From NCBI GenBank assembly GCA_954871525.1, contig OX940872.1, positions 6,843,180 through 6,907,179 on the forward strand: 64,000 nt of DNA. Reading direction: 5' to 3'. Positions 10,965-22,339 of the stretch are shown here, one piece after another (within the stretch, counting starts at the first letter, position 1; every line of letters begins with the position of its first letter). Under the pieces are notes generated by a model. The model was not told the origin of the DNA and did no database searches. It worked only from the letters and a program-made list of their open reading frames with translations. A program made the position numbers and the translations under genes. This DNA is from Parietaria judaica. Its lineage: Eukaryota; Streptophyta; Magnoliopsida; Rosales; Urticaceae.

Positions 10965-13491
10965 GTTAAATGCGGCCAAAGTATCCAATGTTTACATCTT
11001 TTGTGATTATGTACCCAATAGTTATTTCTGTTAAGGAATTACGATTCTTCTGTCCATTTTTTTATATATTACGTTAGAGGAGTCTTATGTGGCTTTCACG
11101 TCATTTGAGCATGATCCACATCACTCGTAGATGTGTACTGAGATTAAAGGAAAAAAAAAGTTAATAATTTAACAAATTTAAAAACAGAGCACGATTTTAA
11201 TATCAGTTCAAGCCTCTAACCAAAACAAAAGCCCTAACCCTAGAATACGAAGTTTGGCTGAATCGAAGTTTAGTTGAATCGAAGTTCTTCATGCTGAAAT
11301 TGATGGCTACAATGGAGTCCGTGGGGGCGGCGAGCCTCCTCCTCTATCCTGGAGAGACCAAAGATCCACCCCTAACTGCTGGAATATGGTTAGCGCGAAT
11401 CTATTACTATTTTAGGATAAAAACCGATATTTTATCTGGCTCTGAGATTGGGTTTCATTTTCGCATGATTTAGGTTCTTGGTTCTATGGGTTAGTTGGAC
11501 ACGATATCGTTTGCTGGAAACTCATTATTTATAGCTTTCGAATATGCCTTGATTAAATACATGCTTTAATATGTTTTCGAATCACTACTTGGCTGTGAGA
11601 TTTGGATTGTTTTGGTGGAAAAGGTATTGAATATTGTGTTTAATATTGTCTTCTTCTTGTGATAGTCATAAACATTGTCTTGCGTCGTGCGTGGCAACTA
11701 TGTGATCACGAACTATTTCTGCGATGTCTATAAGCAACCTGCTTTTTCTGCTCAATATGCCGGTATCATATCACCAATGACTTCACTGGACAAGTGGGCG
11801 GACACTGGCCAGAATGTCATCTTACCACCATGTGCGGTTCGGATGCCCGGACGCCCCAAAAGGAAAAGAAAGAAGCAAATCGATGAAGTACGCCACGGAC
11901 CGACTAAGGCATCGAGGGTTGGCCAAATGAACCGCTGCGGAAACTGTCGTCTAGAAGGTCACTCATGGAAGAGTTGTAAGCCTTGGAAGAATTCTTCTCT
12001 CAATAAAGTTTTCACAGGTTCGAACACCAAACGAATGGGACGGTCCCCCAAAGAAAACATGATGGGGGATTCATTGAAGCGGAAACAAAGGAAGGCTAGG
12101 CAGCAGGCACGTGAAGAATGGGCATCACAGACGGGCATCACAGAACACTTTCGGATCAGCTCCGCAACCTTCTCAAGGACTCGGTTACGAGTGACTTTAT
12201 TGGCATTAGTAATTATTATGGGCATTAGTGATATTTTGAGCATTAGTACTTTGTGGTATTTTTCCCTACAATTTGGAACTTGCATTAGTTATGTTTGTCG
12301 TATTTTGCCCTTTTTGAAACTTGTTATTTGCCCAATTTTGCAACTTACGATATATGCATTTGTCTGTGGTATTTTTCCCTATTTGGAACTTAAATCACAA
12401 ATGTGTGGCTATTTAAACTAATTCTGTTTTTGCCCTATTTTGTCAAATGGAATGGATATGTGAACTCATTCTATTTTTGCCCTATTTTGTCGTATGGAAT
12501 GGCTAAGTTTGTCGTATAAATTCACTCCAATATTTAATGTTGTAACACTACTTTATTAATTGCTAATCGAAATATATATGGTTTACTTTATAATCATTAA
12601 CATGTAAATATTGAAGACATTTATATGTTAATCAAAGGTATAGTCAAATGATGTTGACTGATTACCATTTTTTTTTTCCAAGCCGTATAAATGCCCAGCA
12701 ATGTGACAATATTTAATGTCGTATGGAATGGCTATTACACAACTTTCATTCTCGAACGACATACTAACACAACTTTTCATTCTCAAACTTTCATTCTCAA
12801 GCCATATTAATCGCATAAACAGAACACAAATGACATGTTATATTAATTAAAGACAACATAAAACCCATACATTGTCATTCATAATACTAACACAAAAACC
12901 ACAAACAAAACCCAGAAACAAGCATTTATTCTTCAAAAACCTGCATTCCAGATCATACAAAACACATTTATTCTTCACCTAAATAGCCAAAAAACGACAA
13001 TAAAAAAAAAAACCCAACACAAAATGATTCTATGTGATAAATATATGAATTCCACGATTTTTGCCCAATCGGTCACGTTATTTGCCGTCAAGAACTTCCC
13101 GGACAGCACGCCTCCCCTGCTCACACGGTGGCATGTGCAGAGGCTGAAACCGAATAAAATGAAGATGAAGACGAGTGAGGAAGTCGAACCCTATGAGGAC
13201 GAGTGAGGAAGGGAGATTGAGAGAGTGAGAAGAGAAAGCACACGAGTGACAAACCTCAGATGGGGAAAATTTTTAAACAAATAATAAACCCTAAATTTTA
13301 TAATGTGTTTTATTTATTTATTTTGTTTAAATCTCGTTTAGGATTACGTGGCTGGGTTTTAATGACTACGTGGCACTCCTCTAACGGCAATATTTAAAAA
13401 TAGACGGAAGGATCGTAATTCCTTAACAGAACAAAGTTGGATACATAATCACGAATGTTGTAAACATTGGATACTTTGACCGCATTTTACC
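10963..13491 (+). mobile_element. Mutator-like element (MULE) relic with long terminal inverted repeats
   Basis: The left end (GGGTTAAATGCGGCCAAAGT) and the reverse complement of the right end (GGTAAAATGCGGTCAAAGT) match and stay similar for about 140 bp, including CCAATGTTTACA, GTGATTATGTA and TTAAGGAATTACGAT. Both flanks are TA repeats, so the element landed in a TA microsatellite and any 9-bp duplication would be hidden in it. The interior keeps only a C-terminal transposase remnant (11675-12011) plus AT-rich DNA and short frames, so it is not autonomous. Segments at 11291-11473 and 13024-13206 are open but unrecognised. Confidence 0.8.
11675..12011 (+). pseudogene. C-terminal remnant of a MURA-type MULE transposase
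   Basis: The frame shows NYFCDVYKQPAFSAQYAG, then a W-ADTGQ-ILPP segment, the basic stretch PGRPKRKRKKQ, and a zinc knuckle RCGNCRLEGHSWKSCK. This order (post-SWIM region, PGRPKK-like linker, C-x2-C-x4-H-x4-C knuckle) is typical of the end of plant MULE transposases. The catalytic DDE region and SWIM finger are missing upstream. The open frame continues to 12421 with hydrophobic low-complexity sequence that is probably not original coding. Confidence 0.75.
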
Positions 13492-13789
13492 ATATATATA
13501 TATATAAAAGATCTTACATTTATTTTTCTTATAAAAACAAATTAGCTTTCTCTCTCTAATTAACTACACATTATTCTATGTTTATTGGAGCGAAAGTTTT
13601 GATAAAGTGATTTTCAATTACTTTATGATATATACTAAAAAACTGTCTTTATTTGACAGTTTAGCAGTATTGTTAATCATATGCGTGGTCATACCTACGA
13701 TTTCCTTATCCATAGAGCGGAATTGGTCTGTTTCGGTTGAGATATTTAAGGAATTCGTTCTCCCTTATCTGCTGGTCAAATATCAGAGT

Positions 13790-14400
13790 TAAATGGGCTG
13801 GATAAATTCGAATTATTGAGGAAATACTTAGTCAAGGAAAGACTAAGTAAAAAGCCTTAAAATGAGGAAGAATTGGTTATCTTGTTGAGAGCTTTTGGGG
13901 ATCTATTTAAACTGATCTAGGGCTCTCAATTTCGTTCATCCTTTCAGCCATAAAGTGATAGAAAATCGTTCAGAGCTACAGAGAGCATTCTAGGCATTTT
14001 CTCACAATTTCCAAGGATCGTTCGTTGGCGTTTTCTTCCCGAGAAGAAGTCTGAAGAGGTCTGAAGCACTTCACTATCGTCAACGGAGTTGTGCATACTT
14101 GCACAGATCGACACTCGCCGGAAGTCGCCTGACCCGCTTGCCGAGCCGCCGTGTCGTCGTCTTAATCAGCAGGTTACAAGTCTGGTTACATCGCTGGTCG
14201 CACTGGTTAGAGTGTATTTTCCAGTTTGTTGTTCGGTGAACAAATCGATTGTGTAACGTCCATCTTGTAATTATAAATGTTGATTAATCTGGGTGAGGGC
14301 CCCGCAGAGTAGATAGGTATCGAACTGCGTTAACAAAACATCGCGTGTGTCTCTTTATTTTTGCGTACGTTTATTTGTCGTTATTTTCCGCATAACCGAA
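13790..14400 (+). other. Possible LTR remnant
   Basis: The order of a TATA-like ATTTAAAC, a leader rich in TTCGTTCATCC, and an end rich in GAACTGCGTTAACA and TTTATTTTTGCGTACG resembles the R-U5 part of plant Copia LTRs. No second copy, no TG...CA pair with target duplication, and no primer-binding site were found, so this is a weak call. Confidence 0.3.
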
Positions 14401-14765
14401 GAACGTGACGTTTCATATACTATGAATATATTCATTTACTTTATGAATATAAATCAAAATGAATGATGGACCGTGAAAATCCGAGTGTGTCCGCTTGTGG
14501 AAGTAACTTATACAAAGAATATAAGTTTGGAAATTATGCGCTATATTAATGTTTACGAAAATGGAATATATAATTGTTTGAAATATATATATTTTTTTAT
14601 GATTAAACAACATAGTCAACAGTAAAGAAAAAAAGAACATAGAAATGAGAGATAAATTTGAGGTAAAATATATTTGTTAAAAAAATAGCAATCATATCAT
14701 AGAGATTTTTCGGGTTAAAAAAATATGTTGATATTTCACTCAAATCTATAACTAATTATTTCTCC

Positions 14766-14795
14766 AACCGCGCGAAGCGCGGTTCAATCTACTAG
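14766..14795 (+). mobile_element. Helitron 3' terminus
   Basis: An 8-bp stem AACCGCGC / GCGCGGTT with loop GAA is followed after a few bases by CTAG and then host T at 14796. A GC hairpin some 10 bases before CTRR/T is the standard 3' end of plant Helitrons, and the upstream 1 kb is AT-rich as usual. The 5' TC end could not be placed with certainty. Confidence 0.7.
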
Positions 14796-15083
14796 TGGTG
14801 ATGAACACCACAAACATATAGTCGCCCTGAACCCCCGTGTGGGAATTTAGACTAAACTTGGCATACCTCCTAACTCACAGTTGAGGATATTTAAAGGTTC
14901 ATTATTCGACTTAAAGCAACTAAAAAGACTTATTTGTCCTTTGTTCCGCTCGACCCCGGACGTGTGATCCACCTTTTGTACGTCTTGCCGAAACGCTTAT
15001 CTTGAATGTCGGAAACAATATATACATACACTTTCTGTTTCTCAACACAAATCTTTCCACGTGCTAATTCGAAGAGATGGAAT

Positions 15084-17106
15084 TCAAGTTTGAGCTATTC
15101 TCGAGGCCTCGATCGGTTCCTTTCCGAGCCGAGAGTAGTTCAAGTAGATTTGCGAGTAGTTCTTGATCATTCGGTAAAGTTCGGGTCTTGATTCGCCGAT
15201 CAAATCTTGAAAAGGTTTGATCTCTCTTTCGATTTCTGGAATCAAGAAGGCAGACACAGAAATCCTTTCCCTCTTTGAGTTGGTCACAACTCTGTGTATT
15301 GGGCTCTTGAATATCCCATTGCTTGATATCTGCATTTACATCCAAAACTTGATTATTACTTTCTCAAAGGTTAATGTTTATATTGAATGCACCGAATAAA
15401 AATCGAATACCCGAATATCATTTAGTAGTGATATTACCGAAAACTCGCATTTACCTCATATAATCAAAGGTTAATGTTTATATTAAGTTTTGCATTACAC
15501 AATGCATGGCCTTTTACTTATATAATAATTTTAGCGTCTACTATTAACATAATTTGATAGAATATTCTTACTCATTTTTACTCATATTATTTAAAGGTTA
15601 AATGTAGTTAAAACCTTTTTTTTTTACTACTGAATATCCGGCAAATGTGGGTTTTACATGATTGTGATACTTAAATTTTATTAATTCACCTTGATGTAAA
15701 AATAATTCATATGGTATATGAACACATTTTATATTGAGCCATGGTTAGAACTCAATTGTATTAGCTCATGGTAGAATTCAGCTCTAAAAACCGACTTTGT
15801 TGTAAGTGAATACACGAGTTTATAAACTATCAATTAATCTCGTTCTTAGTCGATGTTGAACTTGGAAGAGCCTCGGGGACTATAGGAGCGCTAAACCACT
15901 GGTTGTCTTTCAGGAATTGGAGGCCTTCGATCTCCCCATCCTGCAAAATTATGGTTATCGCCGAACCATCGGTGTGCGGTTTCTGGCCAAGAACGAGAGA
16001 GGGCTCTTCGCATCGGGGATAGAGGCCGAATTTCGCCGATACTCGTGTCCTCTCTCCATATTGATCTAAGAAGCAATTCTCTTCCAAGTTCAATGACCTT
16101 GCCATAGCCTTTAAGACAGTCTGATTCACCGTCTTGAGCTTGGTGGAATATTCATCCAAAGTAGACCTAATTTTTTTTATTCAATACATACGTTACAAAC
16201 ATTAAGTTCATTTACACCGTGTCTAGTAAATCTAGGATCTTAATACAGTCCGGGATTTCGATCTCTTGACGGGAGTCGAGTATTGTGTTTCTGGATTTCC
16301 GGACGTCTTTCTCTCAAGCCAAGATTAAGAGAAAATTTTGGTTCACTTAAAAATTGCGTACCCCGAAGCTCACTTAAAAACGGCATCGTCCCGCGTTCAT
16401 AAAAACGACATAAACTAGGCGAAGCACTTTAAACGGCATCGTCAATCGGCCAGCCTGTAACGGTTTCTTTGGCAAGTCTTACCAAAAAAGGCATCCGTAA
16501 CAAATTTCTTCTATTAGTCTTTCGAATTTTGCGTCTATTAGAGGAAGATTACTATTACAACTAAGGTTTTATCCTTAAGTGTCTGGTTAGATAAGCAGAA
16601 CTGTTTGGTACCTGAAAGCTTCGGGTTTTTTGGGCCAAAGCTTGCGATGCTCTTCTGGGTATAACGTAACGTACAACCTCTCGCACCTTTCGGTGTCTTC
16701 TTTTTCCGAATAAATCCCGTTTTTGCTGTACCCTTGGAAATCCGTGGCTCCTTCTGCGGAATATTTCTGCTTCTCTTCCAATGGAAGCTCAAAAAATTGC
16801 TTTGTAACTTCTCGGAGCTCATCGAGGAATTCCGGTGATATTCCATGGTTTATTGCCTAAATTAAGCATTGTGGAATCAGTAGTTATAGAGATATTTGTA
16901 CATATATACAATGAATAACACAAATAGACAAAATGATCATGTTTTGACTCTAAAATGTTGATCTTTTGCGGGTGTATGTGATCTAAAGTTTAATCATTTT
17001 CGGTACAAACCTGGAAGCAGCCACACGAGCTTAGAGCCGATCGGACCTTCTCGAATTGATCGCCGGAATTCGATGAAGTCCAGAGCAGACCGAGATCAAT
17101 AACTTA
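15084..17106 (-). pseudogene. 2-oxoglutarate/Fe(II)-dependent dioxygenase, copy A (pseudogene)
   Basis: Four exons of a DOXC-class (SRG1-like) dioxygenase can be followed. Exon 1 is about 17106-17011 (ends SCGCFQ). Exon 2 is 16856-16612 (AINHGISPEFLDELREVTKQ to PEAFR). Exon 3 is 16166 to about 15840, with the iron-binding HTDG motif in QKPHTDGSAITIILQD. Exon 4 is 15329-15084, with the distal HRVVTN and ERIS residues. Defects: exon 1 has no start and meets an in-frame stop immediately upstream. Exon 3 loses the LLVNVGDQ-E sequence that its relatives keep after VPEAL and then stops. The enzyme family oxidises small molecules, often specialised metabolites; the substrate is unknown. It is more diverged than copies B and C (exon 2 carries DFQGYSKNG rather than DIEGYGNDM). 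Confidence 0.8.
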
Positions 17107-18576
17107 TATACTACAAGATGATTGAGACTTTGGTTGAACAATTCAATGTCCCATAATCATTAATGTCAACTTGTTATAATCTATTTATTTTTACTTTTCT
17201 CATCAAAATCTCGTGCTTAATAAGCACATTAATTTTATAATTTTACTTTCTTGACATTTTTTTGTTTAGCTACATGAATTCCTAAGAGGATAAGGTTTTT
17301 GGACCTAATTTTCTACGCTATCTAGTGAGATTCAAAAGTCAAGGTTCACAGATCATGTATCATACTATTACTTAGTCCAAGTCCAAGAACCAATAGTACG
17401 AAGTGTCAGCTTATCGTTTCGGCCGATTAAACAGTTGCCGTTATCGATAGAATTATCGTTTGATAACAGATTTATCAATGGAAAAATGTATAAAATCTCA
17501 AGTTATCGTTATCAAAATTTTTTGACGGATTAATCGGTTATCGATGGATTCAATGGGAAAACTATAAAATGTTTTTATCTATAATTTTTATATAGTATCC
17601 AAAATACCAAGGTAATAATAGAATGTTATCATCATGTTACTATTCCAAGTCCAAGAAAATATTACTAGTCTTGTTTCTTAATTTTGACATGATTTATCTT
17701 TCTTTCTTTTTTTATTGCTTTTTCATCAAGGATAACTAATTGCAATCAAAATACCAACAAAATTGACAAATATGTTGTATATTCTTCATTTTTTACAAGA
17801 TAAGTTATCACTAACAGCGAAAGTGTGATTCTATATTGGTATACAATTGCAGCTGTTAGATTATGCTTTGTTCGCATGTCAAACTCAAAACAATCGATTT
17901 CAATATTATTTCTATTAATTTTGACTCCCAAAATACCAAATAATGGCCTCTGAGACTCCTAACACCAAAACGCCAAGGGTAAAATAAACGACATGATTCT
18001 GAATCACATATATTATTTTTTTTATAGAAACAGAAATACACTGACAATACGTCATTAATATTTTTCGAGTTTAATCGAAAACGTGCATATGCCCCTCGTG
18101 TAACAGATCGTAAGGGAGAGATGGACAGAATTGGACCTCGACATTGTTGTGTTGCGTGACCTTGGATACTATTGACTATTTGCCGCTAAAAGAAGAGACT
18201 GAGAATATACCACCTATAAAATTGGGTACTTATCCGGAAAATATCCCTATATATCAATCCCGCTGAGCTTCCAAAGCATCAAGCTAATTAAAGCATTTCG
18301 AGTATACTCAACCATAAATTATCATAACTTTATATATATATAAGCAAAGACTAATCAAAGAGAAAGTTTGGATCATAAAAAAGCCAATAGTTCAAGTTTC
18401 AGCTCAATTGTGCTTTATCTTGTACAACAAGAAACAAAACTACCTCATCAACGACAAAGAGATCAAACGATTTTGATACATAGCTTAATCAACAAGAAAT
18501 CCCATGAGAAATCTCTCATCAACTGTATGAATCATGACAATGTACAAACAATTTTAGCTCAAAAGTCAAAGCCACC
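17107..18576. other. Intergenic, AT-rich
   Basis: Between the 5' end of dioxygenase copy A and the 3' end of the TRAPPC12-like gene. No coding sequence or structured repeat was recognised; short frames here are chance. The last 200 bp may be the 3' UTR of the gene ending at 18577. Confidence 0.5.
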
Positions 18577-19644
18577 TCATACCCGAGTACACGAGGCGTC
18601 GAAATCGTCGGGGGCGACTCGGGCGATCCAGCTGCTGAGAGTCCGCTTAATATCGGAGTGGTTGACGTACGCGAGCTCGTACATACTGCATAGATTCGTC
18701 ACCAGCGTCTCGTCCAGCGCGGCCGTCGGAACCCTCTCGAGCGCGCTCTCGAGCGCCTTGATCGAGTCCGACAAGTCCCTCAAGTACATCAAGCACAGCG
18801 CTTTGTTGTTGATCGCCACCGCGTCGGAGTTGTCCCTCTCGATGCACTGATCGTACTCCCGCACGGCCGAGACGTAGTCCTTCCCGACCAGGTACACCAG
18901 CGCCCGGTTCCGATTCACGAGGTTCGCGAACTCGACGTCCTTCAATTCCCCGAATTCCCACTCCCCTTTCTCTTCCCCGTTCATCGCCGCTTCTACGCGG
19001 TCGAACGATCGCTTCGCGCCCTCGATGTCGCCGATCTGCATCTGAACGTACCCGAGCTTCGAGACCAGGATCGGGTCGGAGAAGCCTCGGCTCATCAGGT
19101 CCCTGATCCAGCTAAGGGAGACGGAGAATTCCTTGTTGCTCAAATGCACTCCGATGATCGAGTTCGTCACGAAGAAATCCCTCTTCCTCCAAACCCTAGA
19201 TTCCTCGGCTCGATCTCCCCCTTCGCTGAGCCGGGACCGAACGAAATCGAGCAGGAGGTAGAGCCGATCGAGCCCGTCCTGGCGCTTCCCGAGCTTGATC
19301 GGGACGACGGATCGGAGCCACCGGAGGGAGAAGGGGACCATGGACCCGGTCCGGTTCGGGTGGGCCTCGGGGTAAGTCTCGTACCTATAATCCGGCGAGT
19401 CGAGGTCGCCGAGCGAGTCGAGCTCCACCATGGCATCGGAGAACCTCCGGAGCTTGGCGAGCGCGAGGGCGTTGAAGGCGAGGAACGTGAGGTGGTCGGC
19501 CGGGTCGCGCAGGAGCGAGAGGGCCCGCGCTCGGCCGACCTCGTCGAGGACGGAGCGCCAGGAGCCGCGCGCGGCGAGGTCGGCGAGATTCGCGGCGGTT
19601 GGCGACGGGGACTGAGTCGGCGGATCGGGTGAGTCGGAAGCCAT
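18577..19644 (-). CDS. TRAPPC12: Trafficking protein particle complex subunit 12-like (TRAPPC12), TPR protein
   Basis: An intact intronless gene of 355 residues from the ATG at 19644 (MASDSPDPP). An in-frame ATG at 19704 would add 20 residues but lacks the usual MAS start. Conserved blocks include LRDPADHLTFLAFNALALAK, MVPFSLRWLRSVVP and LVNRNRALVYLVGKDY, and a C-terminal block of TPR helices (SDAVAINNKALCLMYL, then LETLVTNLCSMYELAY-like). In plants and animals this family is a subunit of TRAPP complexes that tether vesicles at the ER-Golgi/trans-Golgi. Codon use is strongly GC-rich compared with the surroundings. It lies between dioxygenase copies A and B. A telo-box and a 16-bp palindrome lie 95-160 bp upstream. 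The assignment is by recall of family motifs, not by search. Confidence 0.85.
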   Translation of the reverse strand: MASDSPDPPTQSPSPTAANLADLAARGSWRSVLDEVGRARALSLLRDPADHLTFLAFNALALAKLRRFSDAMVELDSLGDLDSPDYRYETYPEAHPNRTGSMVPFSLRWLRSVVPIKLGKRQDGLDRLYLLLDFVRSRLSEGGDRAEESRVWRKRDFFVTNSIIGVHLSNKEFSVSLSWIRDLMSRGFSDPILVSKLGYVQMQIGDIEGAKRSFDRVEAAMNGEEKGEWEFGELKDVEFANLVNRNRALVYLVGKDYVSAVREYDQCIERDNSDAVAINNKALCLMYLRDLSDSIKALESALERVPTAALDETLVTNLCSMYELAYVNHSDIKRTLSSWIARVAPDDFDASCTRV

Positions 19645-19737
19645 GGATGACTCGCCGGAGATCAGAGAGGTTTCCAAGAAAGGAAGAAACTTTACATGTG
19701 ACATGTAGTACAGTATTTGGAGAAGCTCGATGACACA

Positions 19738-19800
19738 AACGACATGTCGTTTTTTCTCGAAACATTGTTAAGTAAACGACATGTAATATCTTAGGGTTTA
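19738..19800 (-). promoter_or_regulatory. Promoter-proximal palindrome and telo-box of the TRAPPC12-like gene
   Basis: The 16-bp palindrome AAACGACATGTCGTTT lies at 19738-19753, a further AAACGACATGT near 19775, and TTAGGGTTTA (telo-box, TAAACCCTAA on the gene strand) at 19791-19800. They lie about 95 to 160 bp upstream of the ATG. Telo-boxes are frequent near plant start sites; the palindrome's function is unknown. Confidence 0.4.
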
Positions 19801-20395
19801 CCGGTGGTTACCGTTACCAATTATCTTGGTGATTTAGGATAAAAAAAAAAAAAAAAACTATTTTTCTCTGATCCTGCTTTGAGAACCGGAAATTGGTATT
19901 TATACCGGTCTTGATATTACCAAATTCATTTTTTTAAAATACCGGTCTTTATTTCATTATAATTAAAGCCGGTAAAAAACCGATATGTAGTGAATTTTTC
20001 TGGTAAAGTTGCAAATTAAATATAATATATTCATTCAAAACATGCATGTCACCAAAAAAATTTGATTTTTTTCTTTAAAAAGATATGTACCGAATTTCGA
20101 AATATCAGAGAATCCAAAAAAACAAATGTAAATATGTCGAAAAACCATTACCCGATCCCGGATTTCCGTTCCCGAGTTCGCTCATAAACATCATAAAATA
20201 GATTGTATAGCAACGTGGTGAATAAAGCATAACAAAGAAAATCCTTTTCAACTCAAAAAGATTTCAAACACAAGTAATTTCAAGAGTCTCCATGACGTTG
20301 AGTGGTTTTGCAACAAACTTAACTGTAAATGACATGAACGAGTTCAATAATTTTTTTATTTTATTTTCGGGTTCAAATTGCAAGAGGCGGAAGAA
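19801..20395. other. Intergenic, AT-rich
   Basis: No gene seen. It contains a poly-A run near 19840 and ACCGGTCTT-type short repeats; the right end is the 3' flank of dioxygenase copy B. Confidence 0.5.
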
Positions 20396-22339
20396 TCAGG
20401 ATTCAATTTTAGCTGTCTCGATCGGTCTCCGTCCCTGCTGATAGTACCGAAAATAAATGTCGACATAGTTCTTGACCGCCCGGTACAATCTGGGCCGTGA
20501 TCGGTCGATCAGTTCTTCAAAGGGCTCGACATCGTTTTCTGAATCCGGGACATAGAACACGGCCAATGAAACCCTCTCTTGTTCTGAGTTTGTCACCACC
20601 CTGTGAATTGGGCTCTTGAATACCCCATTGCTTGAGATCTGCAAAGTCGGACCACGAAACGTTAAAACCGAGGGCGGCTCTGAATACGGTCTAAGGGCGG
20701 CTCAGGGCGTAGTATGATCCTGCATCAACGAATCCTTGACATGGGCCTAGTATGTCATGTAGTCATGTCATCCCACAACGACATCTTCGTCTTAGAAGTT
20801 TCGCTTACCTCTGCTTGATCGCCAACGTTGATGAGAAGAGCCTCGGGGATTATCGATGTCTTAAACCACTGATTGTCTCTTACGAATTGAAGACCTTCCA
20901 CGGCTTCATCTTGCAAGAGAACGGTGATTCCCACCCCGTCAGCGTGCGGTTTGGCTCCTAATACAAGGTCCGGCCGAGGGCATTTTGGGTAGAAGGTGAA
21001 TCTTGAATGTAATCTTGATCCCTCTCCGTATTGGTTGAAAAACCGGTTCTCCTCAAGGCCCAACGCCCTTGCCATTGCCTTAAGAACGCCCTCGCTCACC
21101 GATCTTACCTTATGCGCGTATTCACATACTATTGGCCTACAAGATTTATGCCATTATCTATAATTACCGAGTTTAATTTACGTCTTTAAAAACGTCACCC
21201 CGTTAAACTTTTCGTTGATTTCAAAATGAGGCTAAGCAAGACAAGACAAAACAAAACAGAAACAAGGTTAAAAGACTAAATACTCTTGGTGACATAATTG
21301 ATTGAAAAACCCTTAATATGACATAAATAAAGTAAAAACTAAAAAGATATAAAATGGCTAAAGTCACTAAAAGACCGTCTTGCCCTTCCTCTGACGTTAA
21401 GTGATCACGGGTCTATCAGAATGGTCAATTCCCGTTAAATTATGTTCAATCGAGAAGAATAAGTTGGTTGCGATTTTTTTTTTTTACCGAAAAGCTTCTG
21501 GATTTTGTGGCCAAAATTTGAGTTTCCTCTGATCTTCTGGGTGTAAAGCGAGGAAGAGACGATCGTTCCAATCGAGTTTTTGCTGCCCCAAAAAAACCAT
21601 GTCATTTCCATACCTTCAATGTCGTTGTCGTCTCTCAAGTACTTCCGCTTCTCGTCCGACGGAAGGTGAAAGAACTGCTTCGTGACTTCACGCACTTGGT
21701 TTAGAAATTCAAGACTCATGCCATGGTTTATCAGATGAAATAATTAGAATCCATCAAAATCTTATAAGTTGCATAGGATTCTGAATTGCACTTTCAGTTG
21801 TTCTTTTCAATTGACGAAAAAGAAAAATGGTTTGTGACGGACCGTGACCGGTTTAAAATTATTGCTCTTAAGTATTGCAATTATTACCTACCTTATGTCA
21901 TGTAAAAATACGTCGTTTAGCTTGCGCCGTTTTTATTAGGCGGCTTAATATATCATTTTGCATTCAATTACTATTGTACTAGGGTAGATTAGTCTTTTGC
22001 ATATAAACCTAAATACTTGGGTATTCTCATCTAATTAATGGAAAGTTATTCTTCTCTAACACTTGGATCACCATCAATGATCCAATTACTATATTCCCAA
22101 TCTCTAACACATAATAAATATATATATGTCTATAATTTTCTGACCTGAAAGCAACCCCAAGTGGCAAGAGCAACTTTTAGCTTCTCAAGCTCTTCTGGTG
22201 AAGAAGAAGCAAGAAGGGCAAGATCAATTGATGGGATGTCCATTAATGGAGCATTTGGAGCTCCTCTGTCATGGCCATCTCTATGGAAGTAGTTCTCTGG
22301 GATTTGGTCTCCATTTGAGGCCATTGCTTGCACTGCCAT
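20396..22339 (-). pseudogene. 2-oxoglutarate/Fe(II)-dependent dioxygenase, copy B (pseudogene)
   Basis: Exons: 22339-22145 (MAVQAMASNGDQIPENYF to TWGCFQ), about 21731-21485, 21136-20809, and 20638-20396 (ISSNGVFKSPIHRVV to AKIES). Exon 3 keeps the iron motif in AKPHADGVGITVLLQD, and exon 4 keeps HRVVTN and ERVS. Two lesions stand out against copy C. The acceptor before exon 2 reads TTTCAT instead of TTTCAG. One base is missing after DDNDIEG, which shifts the rest of exon 2 out of frame (EMTWFFWGSK replaces the NDMVLSEQQ type). Exons 1, 3 and 4 otherwise remain open with good splice sites, so inactivation looks recent. The closest relative in the window is copy C. Confidence 0.85.

Noticed and set aside
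19144..19632. 162-codon plus-strand frame opposite the TRAPPC12-like gene
   Set aside because: Antisense shadow of GC-rich coding sequence.
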